Positions 52,214 through 62,946 of a stretch of DNA of 64,000 nt are shown in pieces. The notes below the pieces were generated by a model. That model made no database searches and had not been told where the DNA came from. It saw only the letters and a program-made list of their open reading frames with translations. A program made the translations under genes and the position numbers. This DNA is from Acidobacteriota bacterium (lineage in GTDB: Bacteria; Acidobacteriota; Holophagae; Acanthopleuribacterales; Acanthopleuribacteraceae): the NCBI GenBank assembly GCA_030066195.1, contig JASJCB010000017.1:1-64000 (forward strand), in the 5' to 3' direction. Every line of letters begins with the position of its first letter. Position 1 is the stretch's first letter.

Positions 52214-55200
52214 CGTCCTGCCTCCGCTCCGATCGCGTTGCCGCAGTTCAGTTCGACATCCAGGTCGGCGCCGCCGAGTAATTCCAGAATGTTGTAACGC
52301 GGCCATTGGTCGTAGCCGGGATAGCCGAACATCCTCTGGGGTTGGAACTGCAGCGTTGCACCGGTATCGTTCACGCGTTCGGTAAGCAGATCGATTTGCG
52401 GGCAGTCGCCCTCATCCAATTCATTGCCGCGCAGGTCGATCAGGTGACCCGGAGCAAAACCCAGGTTACCGTGGCGCACCAGCGGGCCGATGTCGGTGAT
52501 CTCGTTGTCGGCGGCAAGGAAAGTTTCCAAACTGGTCAGACCCTCGATGCCGCGCAGGTCGGTGATGCCTCGATCCGTGATGTCTAGAACGGTAAGCGTG
52601 TCGGCCTCGTCCCTATCGATGCGCTGATCGTTATTACCGTCCACGGCGGCCGTGACGATCGCCCGGAGCGTGGGATCGGCAATATTGACGACGCCGCTCT
52701 CCACCATATTCAGCGACACCCTGTAGGCGGCGGGGTTCAGTGATTGGTAGAACAGTTTCTGCCCGTCGGTAAGCAGTTGGGAGGGCATCTCGTCCTCGCC
52801 GTTGCGGGCGATCTTGGGAACCACGCCGGTGCAATGGCCGTCGGATACAAACAAAACCCGGCTTCCCACGCCGGTGGAAGCGGTGAAATAGAGCTGGTTG
52901 CCGAATACGGTCAGTTCCCGAGGTTCGCTGCCGCCGGGGCCCGGAATCAGGTCGGCGAACAGACGGGTTCCGGCGGTGGTGCCGTCCGTGATCCACAGTT
53001 CCTCGCCGCTCGCATTGGTTATTGCGGTAAACACGACCCGGCCGTTGAAGGAAACAGCCTCCGCAACCTCGGTACTTGCGGAGCCCGGGTTCAAGTCGGC
53101 AAGCATGAAGGTGCCCTCGGGCGTCCCGTCGGTGAACCAGGGTTCGCGGCCCTCGTTTTGGGTTTCGTTGGTATAGAACAGGCCGCCGTTAAGAGCCGCC
53201 ATGTTTTGCGGTTGCTCGGAGCGTTCGATCGCAACGGGATTCTCGCCGTTCTCGTCGGTTACCCACAGCAGGCTTGAACTGACATAGGCCTGACTGCCGC
53301 GCAGGAACAGGCGGTCGCCGGAGGGGACGAAGCCGTTCGGATTGCCGGGAGCGGGATTGGAAACAATCTGTCGGGTACCGGCCAGTGTGCCGTCCATCCG
53401 CCAGAGAGCACCGCGGTTGTTGGTAAAGGCCGCGCCCCTCCAGGGAATACCCGGATCCGGATAAAGGGGCAGGTCGTTTGAATAGATATCCAGCAGGCGG
53501 CGCGTGCCCTCGTTAGTGCCGTCACTGGTCCATAAGCCCAACTCATTGCCGCCGGCAAGCGTGTGGAAAAACAACTTGCCGTCTGCCTCGAAGAAATGGG
53601 AAAGCAAAAACCAATCCGGGCCGGGGTCGATGTCGCGAACCAACCGGGTACCCGCCTGACTGCCGTCCGTTGCCCAGAGTTCCCTGCCCACTCCGGGGCT
53701 GTCGGCCTGAAAAAACAGGGTGGAGCCGACCACATAAAAGTTCTCCGGGGAACTTCCGGTCTCACCCGGATAGATATCCCGTAGCAGCGAATGCCCGTTT
53801 GCGTCGGCCTTCCACAATTCCTCCCCGAATGCATCGGTGGTTCTGAGATAGATCAAACTGCCGTTGACGATCCAACGTCGCTCGGGGTAACCGCTGTACC
53901 TGATCGGGTTGATATCCTTGACCAACCGGGTACCTTCGGCGGTGCCGTCGGTTACCAGCAACTCCATGTCGACAACGGGCGGCGAGGCACTGAAAAACAA
54001 TTGGTCGCCCACGGTCAATAGTGGTTTGGGATCACTGTAGCCCTCGCCGGGATAGAGATCCTTGACCAGGGAGGTGCCTTGCACCGTGCCGTCAGTGCGC
54101 CACAGTTCCGTGTTTTCCGGGGATGCGGATGCGCCGAAGTACATAAAATCCCCCAGGGGCAGCATTGCGCCGTAGTAATCGGTATCCAACAATCCGGTCG
54201 CCCCGCCCGAGATTCCGTTGGTGACATAAAGCCGACCCTGGGTGTAGAAGTAGAGTTTGTCCCCGTGCGGATAGAGTTGCATGGCGCCGTAAACATGGGG
54301 CCCCTCGGTATCGCCCGGATTCAGGACTGTTACGGTACCCTTGGGGGTACCGTCGGTCCGCCATAGACCCAGGTCCCAACTGTCGCCGCCCAGTAGAACC
54401 CCCGCCGTGAAAAAGAGGAAGCGCTCGCCGCTTGCCATGACGACGGGCTCCCTCAGACCGGCAATCTCGTCCAGGCGAATAGTGCCTGCCTTGGTGCCGT
54501 CGGTGACCCACAATTGTTCACCGGAGGCAAAAAACAACTGGTCGCCGTGACGTGTGAATCCGTTCTCGGCATTCAGGCTGCCGTCCAAACGGGCGGTGCC
54601 TTCCTCGATGCCGTCGGTGACCCACAAGCCGTCCTCCGTGTTGAAGAGCAACAGGTTATCCAAGGCGCCCACGGCATTGACGGCCCGGTTGTAGACCGCA
54701 CCGATCTTTTCGCCCACCGGCCAGGTACCTTCATCCGTCCCGTCGGAGCGCCAGAGTATTTCCTTACCGTAGGAACCACCGGCGGGGGCGGAGAAATAAA
54801 GCACGCTGCCCAGGTCGGTCAGGTTGTCGGGCCTGGAAATGGGTGCGCCGTTGTAGGTTACCGGGCGCGTGCCTCCGGATGTGCCGTCGGTCACCCACAG
54901 TCTTGGATTCGCATGATAGGATCGGCCCACCCTGAAGAAGATTTGTTCGCCGGATCGGGTCAGCTCGTTTGGGTAACCGTGTTCCGTGCCCAGGGGAGAA
55001 ATGGGGCGGCTGTCGATATCGCGCAACAGGTAGGTACCGGCCTCGGTACCGTCACTACGCCACAATTCGGTGCCGTAGCGCCAGGTCCAGGCGGAAAAAT
55101 AAGCAATACCGTTCAATTCAACCATATCGCCGGGCCTGGATTCCGAGTTATAGGCAAGGTTCTTATCGAAGCTCGCCACGGACTCCGGTGCAATGCCCGG

Positions 55201-58200
55201 ACCGACCACCGACAGGTGAACCCGGTCGCTTTCATCCGGGCAACCCGGATAGGACGCGGCCCAACTCAGTACGTAATCACCCATGGCGCTCGGGGTGAAC
55301 AGGGAATCGGGTTGCGTCGGTTGACTGAGTTGCGAGGGCGACAGGTCGGGGCCGTCGACGATCGTCCAGGACCCGGAGCCCAATGAAGAGGAACCTTGGA
55401 GACGATAGGGTGTTTCCGCCTGAATACAGATGTCGGGCCCGGCTTCCACTTGAAGGGAGCCGACAATGCGGACGGTAACCTCGTCGGAAGATACATCGCA
55501 GGGTTTACCGCGCAGGGTCCAACGCAGTACATAGGTCTGTCCCCGGCGTCCCTCGAATTCGGTGGTCGGATCATGGGGATTGTCAAGAACGCCGCCCAAA
55601 CCGCTGACGATCGACCAGATTCCGGCGCCCCAGTCCACCTCATTGCCTTCCAATTGAGTGGCCACGCCGCAAACCGTTTGGTCCGGCCCCGCGTCGGCGG
55701 TTTCCAACGGTTCCACAAAAGCCAGGGTGACCGTGGCATAAGTATCGTCACAGGGCGGTAGAGAAATGCGCCACTCCAATTCGTAGGTCTCACCGGAAAC
55801 GCCCGTAAACTCGGTATTCGGATCATTCACATCAGCGAACGAACCGCCCCGGCCGGACAGGATCGACCAGGTACCGGTACCGGCAGAGGGGGTCTCGGCC
55901 TCCATTTGAAAGGAAGTGGTGCAAACGACCCGGTTCTCGCCGGCGTAGGCCGGCGTTGCCTGCCGGTAGATGGTCACCGCAAGCGTTTGCTCCGGTCCCT
56001 CGCCGCAGGGATTGATCGCCTTGACCGCAATCTCACCGCTCAGTTCGCCCAGGAGCACCGTCAATTCCGTGGTCCCCCGGCCGGATACAATCCGGGAACC
56101 GGCAGGAATGCGCCACTCGTATGAGGTTGCATCGGCCTGAGGCGGAATGCTGTAGGTCAGCGCCTCCGGGTAGGGGCAACTCGTCGAAACGCCGCTGATC
56201 GCACCGGGCATCGCGGGAGCCGCATTCAATACCGGCACCGTTTTGGAGGAACTATCCGACTTACCGTCAATCGTGATGGTGCAACCCAGTTCCACATCGC
56301 CGCCGCCGTTCGCCGTGAATTGGATGACCGCCGTCTCCTGTCCTCGATCGATCACGCCGTTGGTAATGGTCCAGGCATAAACGGCCGCATCGTTCACATG
56401 CGGCACACTCGCCGTGTTGCCGCTGCTGCCCGAGCAAAGGGCGTCGGGCGCGGTAATGGTCACATCGGGCAACTCCCGGTAGCCCGTCAACTCGCGGCCC
56501 GCGGTGGGATGAGCGGCACTGAAGTAAAGCACGCCGGCGCCGGCGCCCAACAACTCCGGCGAAGAGGAAGCCGGCCCGGGAAGGATATCCGAAATGCGGC
56601 GCGTACCGGCAGCCGTACCGTCCGAGGTCCACAACTCGCGACCGGCGGCATCGGCGGCGGAAAAGTAAAGCCTGCCGTTCATAACGGTCAACCCGGCCGG
56701 GGAGCCGCTACGTTCTCCGGGAAAGATATCGGCGATCAGTGTCGTACCCGCTTCGGTACCGTCGGTGCGCCATAACTCGTGACCATGCGCCGCATCCATG
56801 GCCGCGAAATAGATGAACCCTCCCATTTCCACAAACAGGGACTCGGTAATTTCTTCCGGCAGGGCTTGCTGGGAGGAGCCGGAGCCGGGCAGGATGTCCT
56901 TAACCAGTTGCGTACCGGCCTCGGTGCCGTCGGTTCGCCACAATTCGCGACCGTGCTCCGGGGTGTGTGCGGTAAACAACAGCAGGTTACCGAAGACTTT
57001 GAAATTTTCGGGGCTGCCGGATTCAATGCCGGGGTACAGATCCAGCTTCAGCACATTCGACCCGTCCAAATCGACGCGCACCAGTTCGCGGCCCATATCG
57101 TCCAGATTCGCGGCAAGCCATAGCTTGTCGCCGAAGAGCGTCAACCAAAGAGGGTAAGAACCCCCGCCTTCTTTCAGGTCCGCCAGCAGGCCGCTTCCCT
57201 CCGGGGTGCCGTCGGAGGCCATGACCTCAATATTGGTACCGCTTGTTGCGCCTCGAAAAAAAATACGGTCGACGCCGGGCGTCAATTGACTCATGTAACC
57301 GGCCCGCAACACTTCATTCAGAGTCCTGGAATTCGAGGGGACCTTGGAGCGGTACAATGTGAGATCGGAAATCGCGTACAGGTCGTCGTTCCAAAAAGCA
57401 ACTTCGCGGAACCGGACAGGTCTCGATGCAAAGCGAGCGGTCCCTTCAGCCGTGCCGTCGCTGTTCCACAGCTCGCCGTTCGTGAATTCCTCGGTATTGA
57501 TCAGCAGACGGTCGTCGTAGGGAATCACCTGGCGGATATGGTTTTCTTCGAAGAAAAACCGGGTGTTGTCGATCCAACCACGCGAGCGCCACAGCTCATC
57601 GTTGTCGTATTCCTTGACCAGGTGAACGATCATTTCATCGCCGAACAGCGCCGCTTTACGCAGTTCGGAATCGCTGTAACCCGGATTGACGTCGATAAAG
57701 CGATAGGTGCCGCCCGGGCTGCCGTCTGTAATCCATAGATGACTGTTATCGGGAAGATCGCCGGTCCGGGCGCTGAAGAATAAGCCGAAAGATGTTGAAG
57801 TAGGCTGCCTGATAGCGCCGACCGTCTCCAGTTTTGTGGTGCCGTCTTGCGTACCGTCCGTCTTCCACAAATCCTCCCTAAAGGTGAAATAGATCTCGCC
57901 CTGGTGCGAGGTCATGACATAAGCGCTAAGCTCGTTACCCAATAAGACCACCGGCCGGGTGCCGTCTTCCGTGCCGTCCGAAACCCAAATATGGGCCTGG
58001 CCCTGGTAAGGCGCTGAGAAATACAACAGATCATCCAGCACCACGAGGTCGCTGTAGTTGGAGCTGAGGTTGCCGGGAACGACATCCTTGACCAGGTAGG
58101 TGCCGTCAGGGGTTCCGTCGGTGACCCAAGGCTCCGTACCCAAGTCGGACGAGTAAGCCCAAAAAAACAAACGATTGCCGACGACCATGGCCGCGCTGAA

Positions 58201-58962
58201 ATTGCTGCCGGCATTGCCCGGATTGATGTCCTTGACCAGTTCCGGCTCTCCCGACCCGTCGTAAGCATGCAGTTCTGTACCGGTTTGCGGTGTGGAAACG
58301 CGCATGAGCAGCAAATCGCCCAAGGGATAAAAAGTTTGAGGCCGGGCAAGGAATGCCCTATTCGTACCTTCCGGCGTTCCGTCGGTGACATAGGTTCCAC
58401 TTTCGGTGACCGCATAGACCAGGCTCTTGAACACCACCAAATCATGAGTAGGCTGATCTAAGATCCTTGTGAGTCCGGTACCGTCCGCGTTGACAACCCA
58501 AAGGCTGTCTCCCATGACGAAGAAGATTTGTGAGCCCCTGGTGACCCAACGCTCTATCCATTCACGGCCGATACCCGGAAAAGGGTCGGCAATCATGACG
58601 GTGCCGTTTTCAGTGCCGTCAGTTCGCCAAAGAGCTTCACCGGTTCCTGAATCCCGAGCCGCAAAAAACAGAAAACCGTCGATCACGCCCACAAAGCGTG
58701 TATTGCTGCCGGACATGCCCGGATTCAGGTCTACCAACAGTTGAGTACCGCCGGGTGTACCGTCGCCGGCCCAAATCTCGCCACCATGGCGGCCGTCATC
58801 CAGGGTGAGATACACTTTGCCGGCATACTCGATCATGTTGCCGGGAGAGTCACCGGGATTATCGGGAAGATCGGTCGTAAGGTCGTTGATCAGATAGGGA
58901 ACCTGGGCCCAGGCTGAAAGCATCCAGGCCGGCGCAAAACAAAGCCATATAATGCGAGTCAT
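52210..58962 (-). CDS. Giant secreted ELWxTDGT-repeat / Ig-like / LRR protein, 2250 aa
   Basis: A signal peptide (LCFAPAWMLSAWAQ) precedes a long run of ELWxTDGTxxGTxLVKDIxPG repeats to about residue 830. Ig-like modules follow (about 830-1240: SVPHVNDAAVYAWTITNGVI; ADAGPDQTVCGVATQLEGNE), then a second repeat run (about 1260-2080; IAYFSAWTWRYGTELWRSDG) and a C-terminal leucine-rich segment (LTVLDITDRGITDLRGIEGL). The domain duplication makes the protein about twice its neighbour. GAGGAG precedes the start (TTG at 58965 or ATG at 58962). The repeats probably fold as propellers; the function is likely adhesion or matrix/carbohydrate binding (inference). Confidence 0.85.
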   Translation of the reverse strand: MTRIIWLCFAPAWMLSAWAQVPYLINDLTTDLPDNPGDSPGNMIEYAGKVYLTLDDGRHGGEIWAGDGTPGGTQLLVDLNPGMSGSNTRFVGVIDGFLFFAARDSGTGEALWRTDGTENGTVMIADPFPGIGREWIERWVTRGSQIFFVMGDSLWVVNADGTGLTRILDQPTHDLVVFKSLVYAVTESGTYVTDGTPEGTNRAFLARPQTFYPLGDLLLMRVSTPQTGTELHAYDGSGEPELVKDINPGNAGSNFSAAMVVGNRLFFWAYSSDLGTEPWVTDGTPDGTYLVKDVVPGNLSSNYSDLVVLDDLLYFSAPYQGQAHIWVSDGTEDGTRPVVLLGNELSAYVMTSHQGEIYFTFREDLWKTDGTQDGTTKLETVGAIRQPTSTSFGLFFSARTGDLPDNSHLWITDGSPGGTYRFIDVNPGYSDSELRKAALFGDEMIVHLVKEYDNDELWRSRGWIDNTRFFFEENHIRQVIPYDDRLLINTEEFTNGELWNSDGTAEGTARFASRPVRFREVAFWNDDLYAISDLTLYRSKVPSNSRTLNEVLRAGYMSQLTPGVDRIFFRGATSGTNIEVMASDGTPEGSGLLADLKEGGGSYPLWLTLFGDKLWLAANLDDMGRELVRVDLDGSNVLKLDLYPGIESGSPENFKVFGNLLLFTAHTPEHGRELWRTDGTEAGTQLVKDILPGSGSSQQALPEEITESLFVEMGGFIYFAAMDAAHGHELWRTDGTEAGTTLIADIFPGERSGSPAGLTVMNGRLYFSAADAAGRELWTSDGTAAGTRRISDILPGPASSSPELLGAGAGVLYFSAAHPTAGRELTGYRELPDVTITAPDALCSGSSGNTASVPHVNDAAVYAWTITNGVIDRGQETAVIQFTANGGGDVELGCTITIDGKSDSSSKTVPVLNAAPAMPGAISGVSTSCPYPEALTYSIPPQADATSYEWRIPAGSRIVSGRGTTELTVLLGELSGEIAVKAINPCGEGPEQTLAVTIYRQATPAYAGENRVVCTTSFQMEAETPSAGTGTWSILSGRGGSFADVNDPNTEFTGVSGETYELEWRISLPPCDDTYATVTLAFVEPLETADAGPDQTVCGVATQLEGNEVDWGAGIWSIVSGLGGVLDNPHDPTTEFEGRRGQTYVLRWTLRGKPCDVSSDEVTVRIVGSLQVEAGPDICIQAETPYRLQGSSSLGSGSWTIVDGPDLSPSQLSQPTQPDSLFTPSAMGDYVLSWAASYPGCPDESDRVHLSVVGPGIAPESVASFDKNLAYNSESRPGDMVELNGIAYFSAWTWRYGTELWRSDGTEAGTYLLRDIDSRPISPLGTEHGYPNELTRSGEQIFFRVGRSYHANPRLWVTDGTSGGTRPVTYNGAPISRPDNLTDLGSVLYFSAPAGGSYGKEILWRSDGTDEGTWPVGEKIGAVYNRAVNAVGALDNLLLFNTEDGLWVTDGIEEGTARLDGSLNAENGFTRHGDQLFFASGEQLWVTDGTKAGTIRLDEIAGLREPVVMASGERFLFFTAGVLLGGDSWDLGLWRTDGTPKGTVTVLNPGDTEGPHVYGAMQLYPHGDKLYFYTQGRLYVTNGISGGATGLLDTDYYGAMLPLGDFMYFGASASPENTELWRTDGTVQGTSLVKDLYPGEGYSDPKPLLTVGDQLFFSASPPVVDMELLVTDGTAEGTRLVKDINPIRYSGYPERRWIVNGSLIYLRTTDAFGEELWKADANGHSLLRDIYPGETGSSPENFYVVGSTLFFQADSPGVGRELWATDGSQAGTRLVRDIDPGPDWFLLSHFFEADGKLFFHTLAGGNELGLWTSDGTNEGTRRLLDIYSNDLPLYPDPGIPWRGAAFTNNRGALWRMDGTLAGTRQIVSNPAPGNPNGFVPSGDRLFLRGSQAYVSSSLLWVTDENGENPVAIERSEQPQNMAALNGGLFYTNETQNEGREPWFTDGTPEGTFMLADLNPGSASTEVAEAVSFNGRVVFTAITNASGEELWITDGTTAGTRLFADLIPGPGGSEPRELTVFGNQLYFTASTGVGSRVLFVSDGHCTGVVPKIARNGEDEMPSQLLTDGQKLFYQSLNPAAYRVSLNMVESGVVNIADPTLRAIVTAAVDGNNDQRIDRDEADTLTVLDITDRGITDLRGIEGLTSLETFLAADNEITDIGPLVRHGNLGFAPGHLIDLRGNELDEGDCPQIDLLTERVNDTGATLQFQPQRMFGYPGYDQWPRYNILELLGGADLDVELNCGNAIGAEAGR

Positions 58963-59962
58963 CAAACTTAATTCTCCTCATACTTGCCCCGATTCCGGCG
59001 GGAACGCAAAGAACGGTAATAAACATCAAAGCGGATGCCGGCCGCGAATCAGCTCATATTTTAGCAAATAATCGACCACTGGTCTGCCCCGGTGACTACC
59101 GCACCCAGGGTATCGTCAAGGTCGAGAATGTGCGGGTTGTCATGTGGGTATCCGGCACCGAGCCAATCTTTGCTAAAAAACAGGAAAAAGTTGGTGCATA
59201 AAGCAACTGATTAACACCTCGTGCTGCATAAACATCCTTTTGGTCGAAAGTTATTCATTTGGTTGTTGAATGGCGACTTTGCCGACAAACCAGCAAGTTT
59301 TTTACACAAGAAACCCCTTTTAAGTCGTAAAAGAGGCCCTTGGTCTGAGAATGGGACTACCCTGAGGCCTCGAAGGTAGCATAATTCCCGGGAACGGAAC
59401 CGGTTTGAGTAGCGCCGGGTGGTCCTGTCCCCCGGACGTGATGCCCTTCGAAGGGTCAAACAAGGTCTTTTTCCCGGAAAAAGCGTCAATCAAACGTCAC
59501 CTTCGGTTGTATTCTCCGAATTGGGGCCGACACACCGGAGGTCGGGCACATCAAAACCCGAACGGAAGTTGTTAAATTATCCGGCAAGAGTCACCAATTC
59601 CGAGATTGAAGGTGGGTTTCGGGAATCGAACAGTCTCCATCCCGTCAATGAAACCCCCTTTTCCGGCTCCAGCGGACCGACTCCCGGGAACAGTACTGTT
59701 TTTTGGCAAACAACAACTCCGTCGCTCGGGAAGTGAACCGCTTACGACAGACCCGCCCCTTATCTTCCGGGGAACGAAAGGGGGTTTTATGAGTTCCGCC
59801 TGCTATGGTCCGGGTGTTGACCCAACGCCGGGCTCACACCGGCCAAACACAATTGGCGACAGGAATCCGTTGTTTCCTCGTTTGACTTGTCGCGTGATTT
59901 GAGATAGGTTGGGAAGTTATTCAGTGTTCCTGCCATTGAGCTGACTTACGGAGAAGAATGAA
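58963..59962. other. 1-kb intergenic region, no convincing gene
   Basis: The region lies between the divergent giant-protein and TonB-receptor genes. Short frames exist but lack good starts and family signals. A spaced inverted repeat (AAACCCCCTTT near 59650 and AAAGGGGGTTT near 59778) is present. It presumably contains both promoters. I see no tRNA, riboswitch or CRISPR signal. Confidence 0.4.
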
Positions 59963-62308
59963 ATGCGTTCAAAATGGATTGCAGGACTATTGCTCCTGCC
60001 AGGCCTTTGTTTCCCACTGTTTTCAGGCGACTTTAGCGGTCGAGTAACCTATTCCGGCGGCGGTCTGCCCGGCGCGACCATCCTCTTGGAGGGCGGTACC
60101 CAAAAATCGACCGTCACCGGTAAGGACGGCGATTTTTCGATTTCCGTCCCCGACGGTTCCTATAAACTGACCATTACCATGACCGGTTTCACCACCATCA
60201 CGGAGGAAGGCCTCAATATCGGCGCCTCCGGTTTAAAGCGCGACTTTCGCATGGAACCCGCCCAGTACGAAGAGTTGACCGTGGTCAGTTCTTCCAAGGT
60301 GGAAACCCGACTCATCGATGCGCCCGCCACGATCAGCGTCGTTTCCCTTGCCGACCTGGAGAACTCCGTCACCGATGATTTCGGCGACATCCTGCGCGAG
60401 TTGCCCGGTGTCAACGTCATCCAGTTTTCCGCGCGCGACATCAACGTTACCAGCCGCGAGGAGACCTCCTCGCTTTCCAACACCCAACTGGCGTTGTTGG
60501 ACGGACGCACCATCTACCTCGATTTCTTCGGCATCGTGCTGTGGGACCTGTTGCCCACCAATATGAATGAAATCAAACAAATCGAGGTGGTGCGCGGACC
60601 CGCTTCCGCCATCTGGGGGGCCAACGCGCAAACCGGCCTGGTGAACATCATCACCAAGACCCCTCGCGAAATGCAGGGTACCTCCCTGGGCCTGAACTAC
60701 GGCACCTTCGGCCGCGACGTGGACGGCAGCGACCTGGACGACGGCAACAGCTACGGATTCGACATCTCGCATGCCGCCGTGGTTGATGACACTTGGAGTT
60801 ATAAGATTTCGGCCGGTTATTTCGATTCCGATCCCTGGGCGCGCCCCACCGGCATCGTGCCCTTCGACCCTGAAAAGGGCACCGGCGGGTTTCCCTATCC
60901 CGATTTCGAGAACACGCCCACGAAACAGCCCAAGATCGACTTCCGCCTCGATCAGGAGTTGAGCGAAGACAGCAGGATCGTCTACGGCATCGGCAGCGCC
61001 GGCACCGAGGGCATCATTCACTCCGGCATCGGCCCGTTCGACATCCAGGACGGCAATACCCTGACCTACGGCAAGGTCAACTACACCAAGGGTAACCTGA
61101 AGCTGAACTTTTTCGCCAACATTCTGGACGGCAACGCCATCAACGTGTTGACCCTGGACGCCACGACCGGTCAACCCATCGATTTTGTCTTCAAGACCAA
61201 TACCTATGACTTCGAAGTGGGTCACAGCACCACCATCGGCGACCGTCACAACCTGACCTACGGCGGTAACGCCAGGTTCAATGATTTCGAGTTGTCGCTG
61301 GCTGCCGGTGAGGACACCCGCAATGAGTTCGGCGCCTACTTCCAGGACGAAATCGTCTACGAAAAATTCCGCGCCGTGCTGGGCGCCCGCTTCGACAAGT
61401 TCGACTCGATCGACGACGTGGTGATCTCGCCGCGCCTGTCGTTCCTCTACCAGCCCTCCGACAGTCACACCTTCCGTCTGTCCTACAACGAGGCCTTCCG
61501 GGCGCCGTCGTTGATCGACAATTACCTGGACACCGCCATTGTGGCCGCTTCCCTGGATCTGGGCCTCATCGATCCCCGCCTGGCCGGTCAGATCTTCCCG
61601 GTGATTACGCCCGCCGTGGGTAACCAGGACCTGACTGAGGACGAACTGACCGCCTATGAGTTCAATTACACGGGCGTCTTCGACCAGACCGTGGTGGGCC
61701 TGTCCTTCTACCGCAACGATACCGACAACAATATGAACTTCCTCAACCCCCCGGGCGCGGTCTACACCTCGGAGAACCCGCCGCCCGGCTGGCCCCTTCC
61801 GCCCGCGGTCATCGACCTGCTTTTGCAGCAGGGCATCGGCTTCCCCAGCCTGTTCACCTACCAGAACCTGGGACCCGTTCGTTACGAGGGCATCGAGTTC
61901 TCGGTGGAACACCGCTTCGACCGCTACTGGGACATGGCCTTCAACTGGAGTTGGCAGGACGATCCCGTGATCGAGGACGACCCCAATCCCTTCCCGGAGG
62001 AGGAACTGTCGTTCCCGCCCACCAACCGCTATAACCTGAAGATCGGCTATAGCAGCAACCGCCTGTTCAGCAGCCTGAGCTGGAACCATCAGGACGAGTT
62101 CTTCTCGACCGACGTGTTGGACGGCCGCTTCCACGGCGAGGTGGACGCCTACGACATTTTGAACTTCAACCTGGGTTACCGCTGGTTTGACAACCGCCTG
62201 TCGGCCAATCTGAAGATCACCAACCTCGCTGACGAGGACGTGCAGCAGCACATCTTCGCCGACATCATGAAACGTCAGATCGGTGTCGACCTGCGCTACC
62301 ACTTCTAA
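59963..62308 (+). CDS. TonB-dependent outer-membrane receptor with carboxypeptidase-like N-terminal domain
   Basis: The 781-aa protein has a signal peptide (WIAGLLLLPGLCFPLFS), a CarboxypepD_reg-like beta-sandwich (GRVTYSGGGLPGATILLEGG, residues about 25-100), a plug domain (APATISVVSLADLENSVTDD; VRGPASAIWGANAQTGLVNI) and a 22-strand-type barrel. It ends in an aromatic-terminated strand (IGVDLRYHF), the usual signal for outer-membrane insertion. Such receptors import iron chelates, vitamins or glycans using TonB energy. No classic TonB box is obvious. The substrate is unknown, and neither tonB nor a transporter is adjacent. Confidence 0.93.
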   Translation: MRSKWIAGLLLLPGLCFPLFSGDFSGRVTYSGGGLPGATILLEGGTQKSTVTGKDGDFSISVPDGSYKLTITMTGFTTITEEGLNIGASGLKRDFRMEPAQYEELTVVSSSKVETRLIDAPATISVVSLADLENSVTDDFGDILRELPGVNVIQFSARDINVTSREETSSLSNTQLALLDGRTIYLDFFGIVLWDLLPTNMNEIKQIEVVRGPASAIWGANAQTGLVNIITKTPREMQGTSLGLNYGTFGRDVDGSDLDDGNSYGFDISHAAVVDDTWSYKISAGYFDSDPWARPTGIVPFDPEKGTGGFPYPDFENTPTKQPKIDFRLDQELSEDSRIVYGIGSAGTEGIIHSGIGPFDIQDGNTLTYGKVNYTKGNLKLNFFANILDGNAINVLTLDATTGQPIDFVFKTNTYDFEVGHSTTIGDRHNLTYGGNARFNDFELSLAAGEDTRNEFGAYFQDEIVYEKFRAVLGARFDKFDSIDDVVISPRLSFLYQPSDSHTFRLSYNEAFRAPSLIDNYLDTAIVAASLDLGLIDPRLAGQIFPVITPAVGNQDLTEDELTAYEFNYTGVFDQTVVGLSFYRNDTDNNMNFLNPPGAVYTSENPPPGWPLPPAVIDLLLQQGIGFPSLFTYQNLGPVRYEGIEFSVEHRFDRYWDMAFNWSWQDDPVIEDDPNPFPEEELSFPPTNRYNLKIGYSSNRLFSSLSWNHQDEFFSTDVLDGRFHGEVDAYDILNFNLGYRWFDNRLSANLKITNLADEDVQQHIFADIMKRQIGVDLRYHF

Positions 62309-62550
62309 GCTTTGTTTTCGACCCGGCTTCCTGACGGGGGTCGGGTCCCTTCCATTGATGGATCGGTTGTGCCGAGGGTTTGCCCATGATGCTGTTGTTG
62401 TTCGTGCTCGGCGGCATCTTCCCCGTCGATTATGCCCTGTGCGAAACCTGTCCCGCCTACTTTCGCAAGGCTGAAGACGGCCTGTGTACGGCCTGGCCAA
62501 GACCCTTGGCTGTATGGTTCTGTCACACCTTTCCAGAAATCGCAGAATGA
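62309..62550. other. Region after the TonB-receptor gene: weak terminator and a doubtful small ORF
   Basis: CGACCC and GGGTCG (62319-62343) can pair with a 13-base loop, a possible weak terminator. A 54-codon frame (62386-62550, plus strand) has a hydrophobic start (MMLLLFVLGGIFPVDYA) and four Cys residues, but no strong ribosome site and no recognised family; I regard it as unproven. Confidence 0.3.
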
Positions 62551-62565
62551 GCTATGATGACGACA

Positions 62566-62871
62566 TCATGCCCCGGCATGATTTGTCCTTGTAAGCACCA
62601 TCCTATTGACTGGAACCCAACCATGATTGTTACGTTTTAAAAAGGTCACCACTTTCCATTGGATGTGGTGTTGTTCTCCGTCTAAGCCTACCTTCGCTTC
62701 AAACTCAGTTACCGTGATCTCGAAGAGCTTATGGCTATCAGAGGTTTCCAAGTAGGTCACGCAACGATCCAACGCTGAGTCATCAAGTGGGCTCCTGTTA
62801 TCAAACAACAATTTCATGGCCAAAAGAAGCCGGTTCACACCAGTTGGCGAATGAACGAAACCCCCTATCAT
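62566..62871 (-). CDS. Possible small hypothetical protein
   Basis: The frame from ATG 62871 encodes 101 residues with natural-looking composition (RLLLAMKLLFDNRSPLDDSA; TYLETSDSHKLFEITVTEFE; GEQHHIQWKVVTFLKRNNHG). It is suggestive of an alpha/beta fold but has no recognised motif, and only a weak GGTGA precedes it. It overlaps no other gene and shares the AT-richer composition of the neighbouring M3 peptidase gene. Divergent from that gene. Confidence 0.35.
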   Translation of the reverse strand: MIGGFVHSPTGVNRLLLAMKLLFDNRSPLDDSALDRCVTYLETSDSHKLFEITVTEFEAKVGLDGEQHHIQWKVVTFLKRNNHGWVPVNRMVLTRTNHAGA

Positions 62872-62946
62872 GTCACCAAATAACGCCGGGCCCGTAAAAG
62901 CTCGCCCGGCCCCCTGGAATAGCAAGGCATTTCTCAAGGAGACCCT

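Noticed and set aside
59606-59660. tRNA-like GGGAATCGAAC word
   Set aside because: The flanking bases cannot form T-stem or acceptor stem on either strand, so it is a chance match.
59419-59736. 105-codon plus-strand frame in the 1-kb intergenic gap
   Set aside because: No ribosome site, low-complexity Pro/Ser/Arg composition and no recognisable domain; likely chance.
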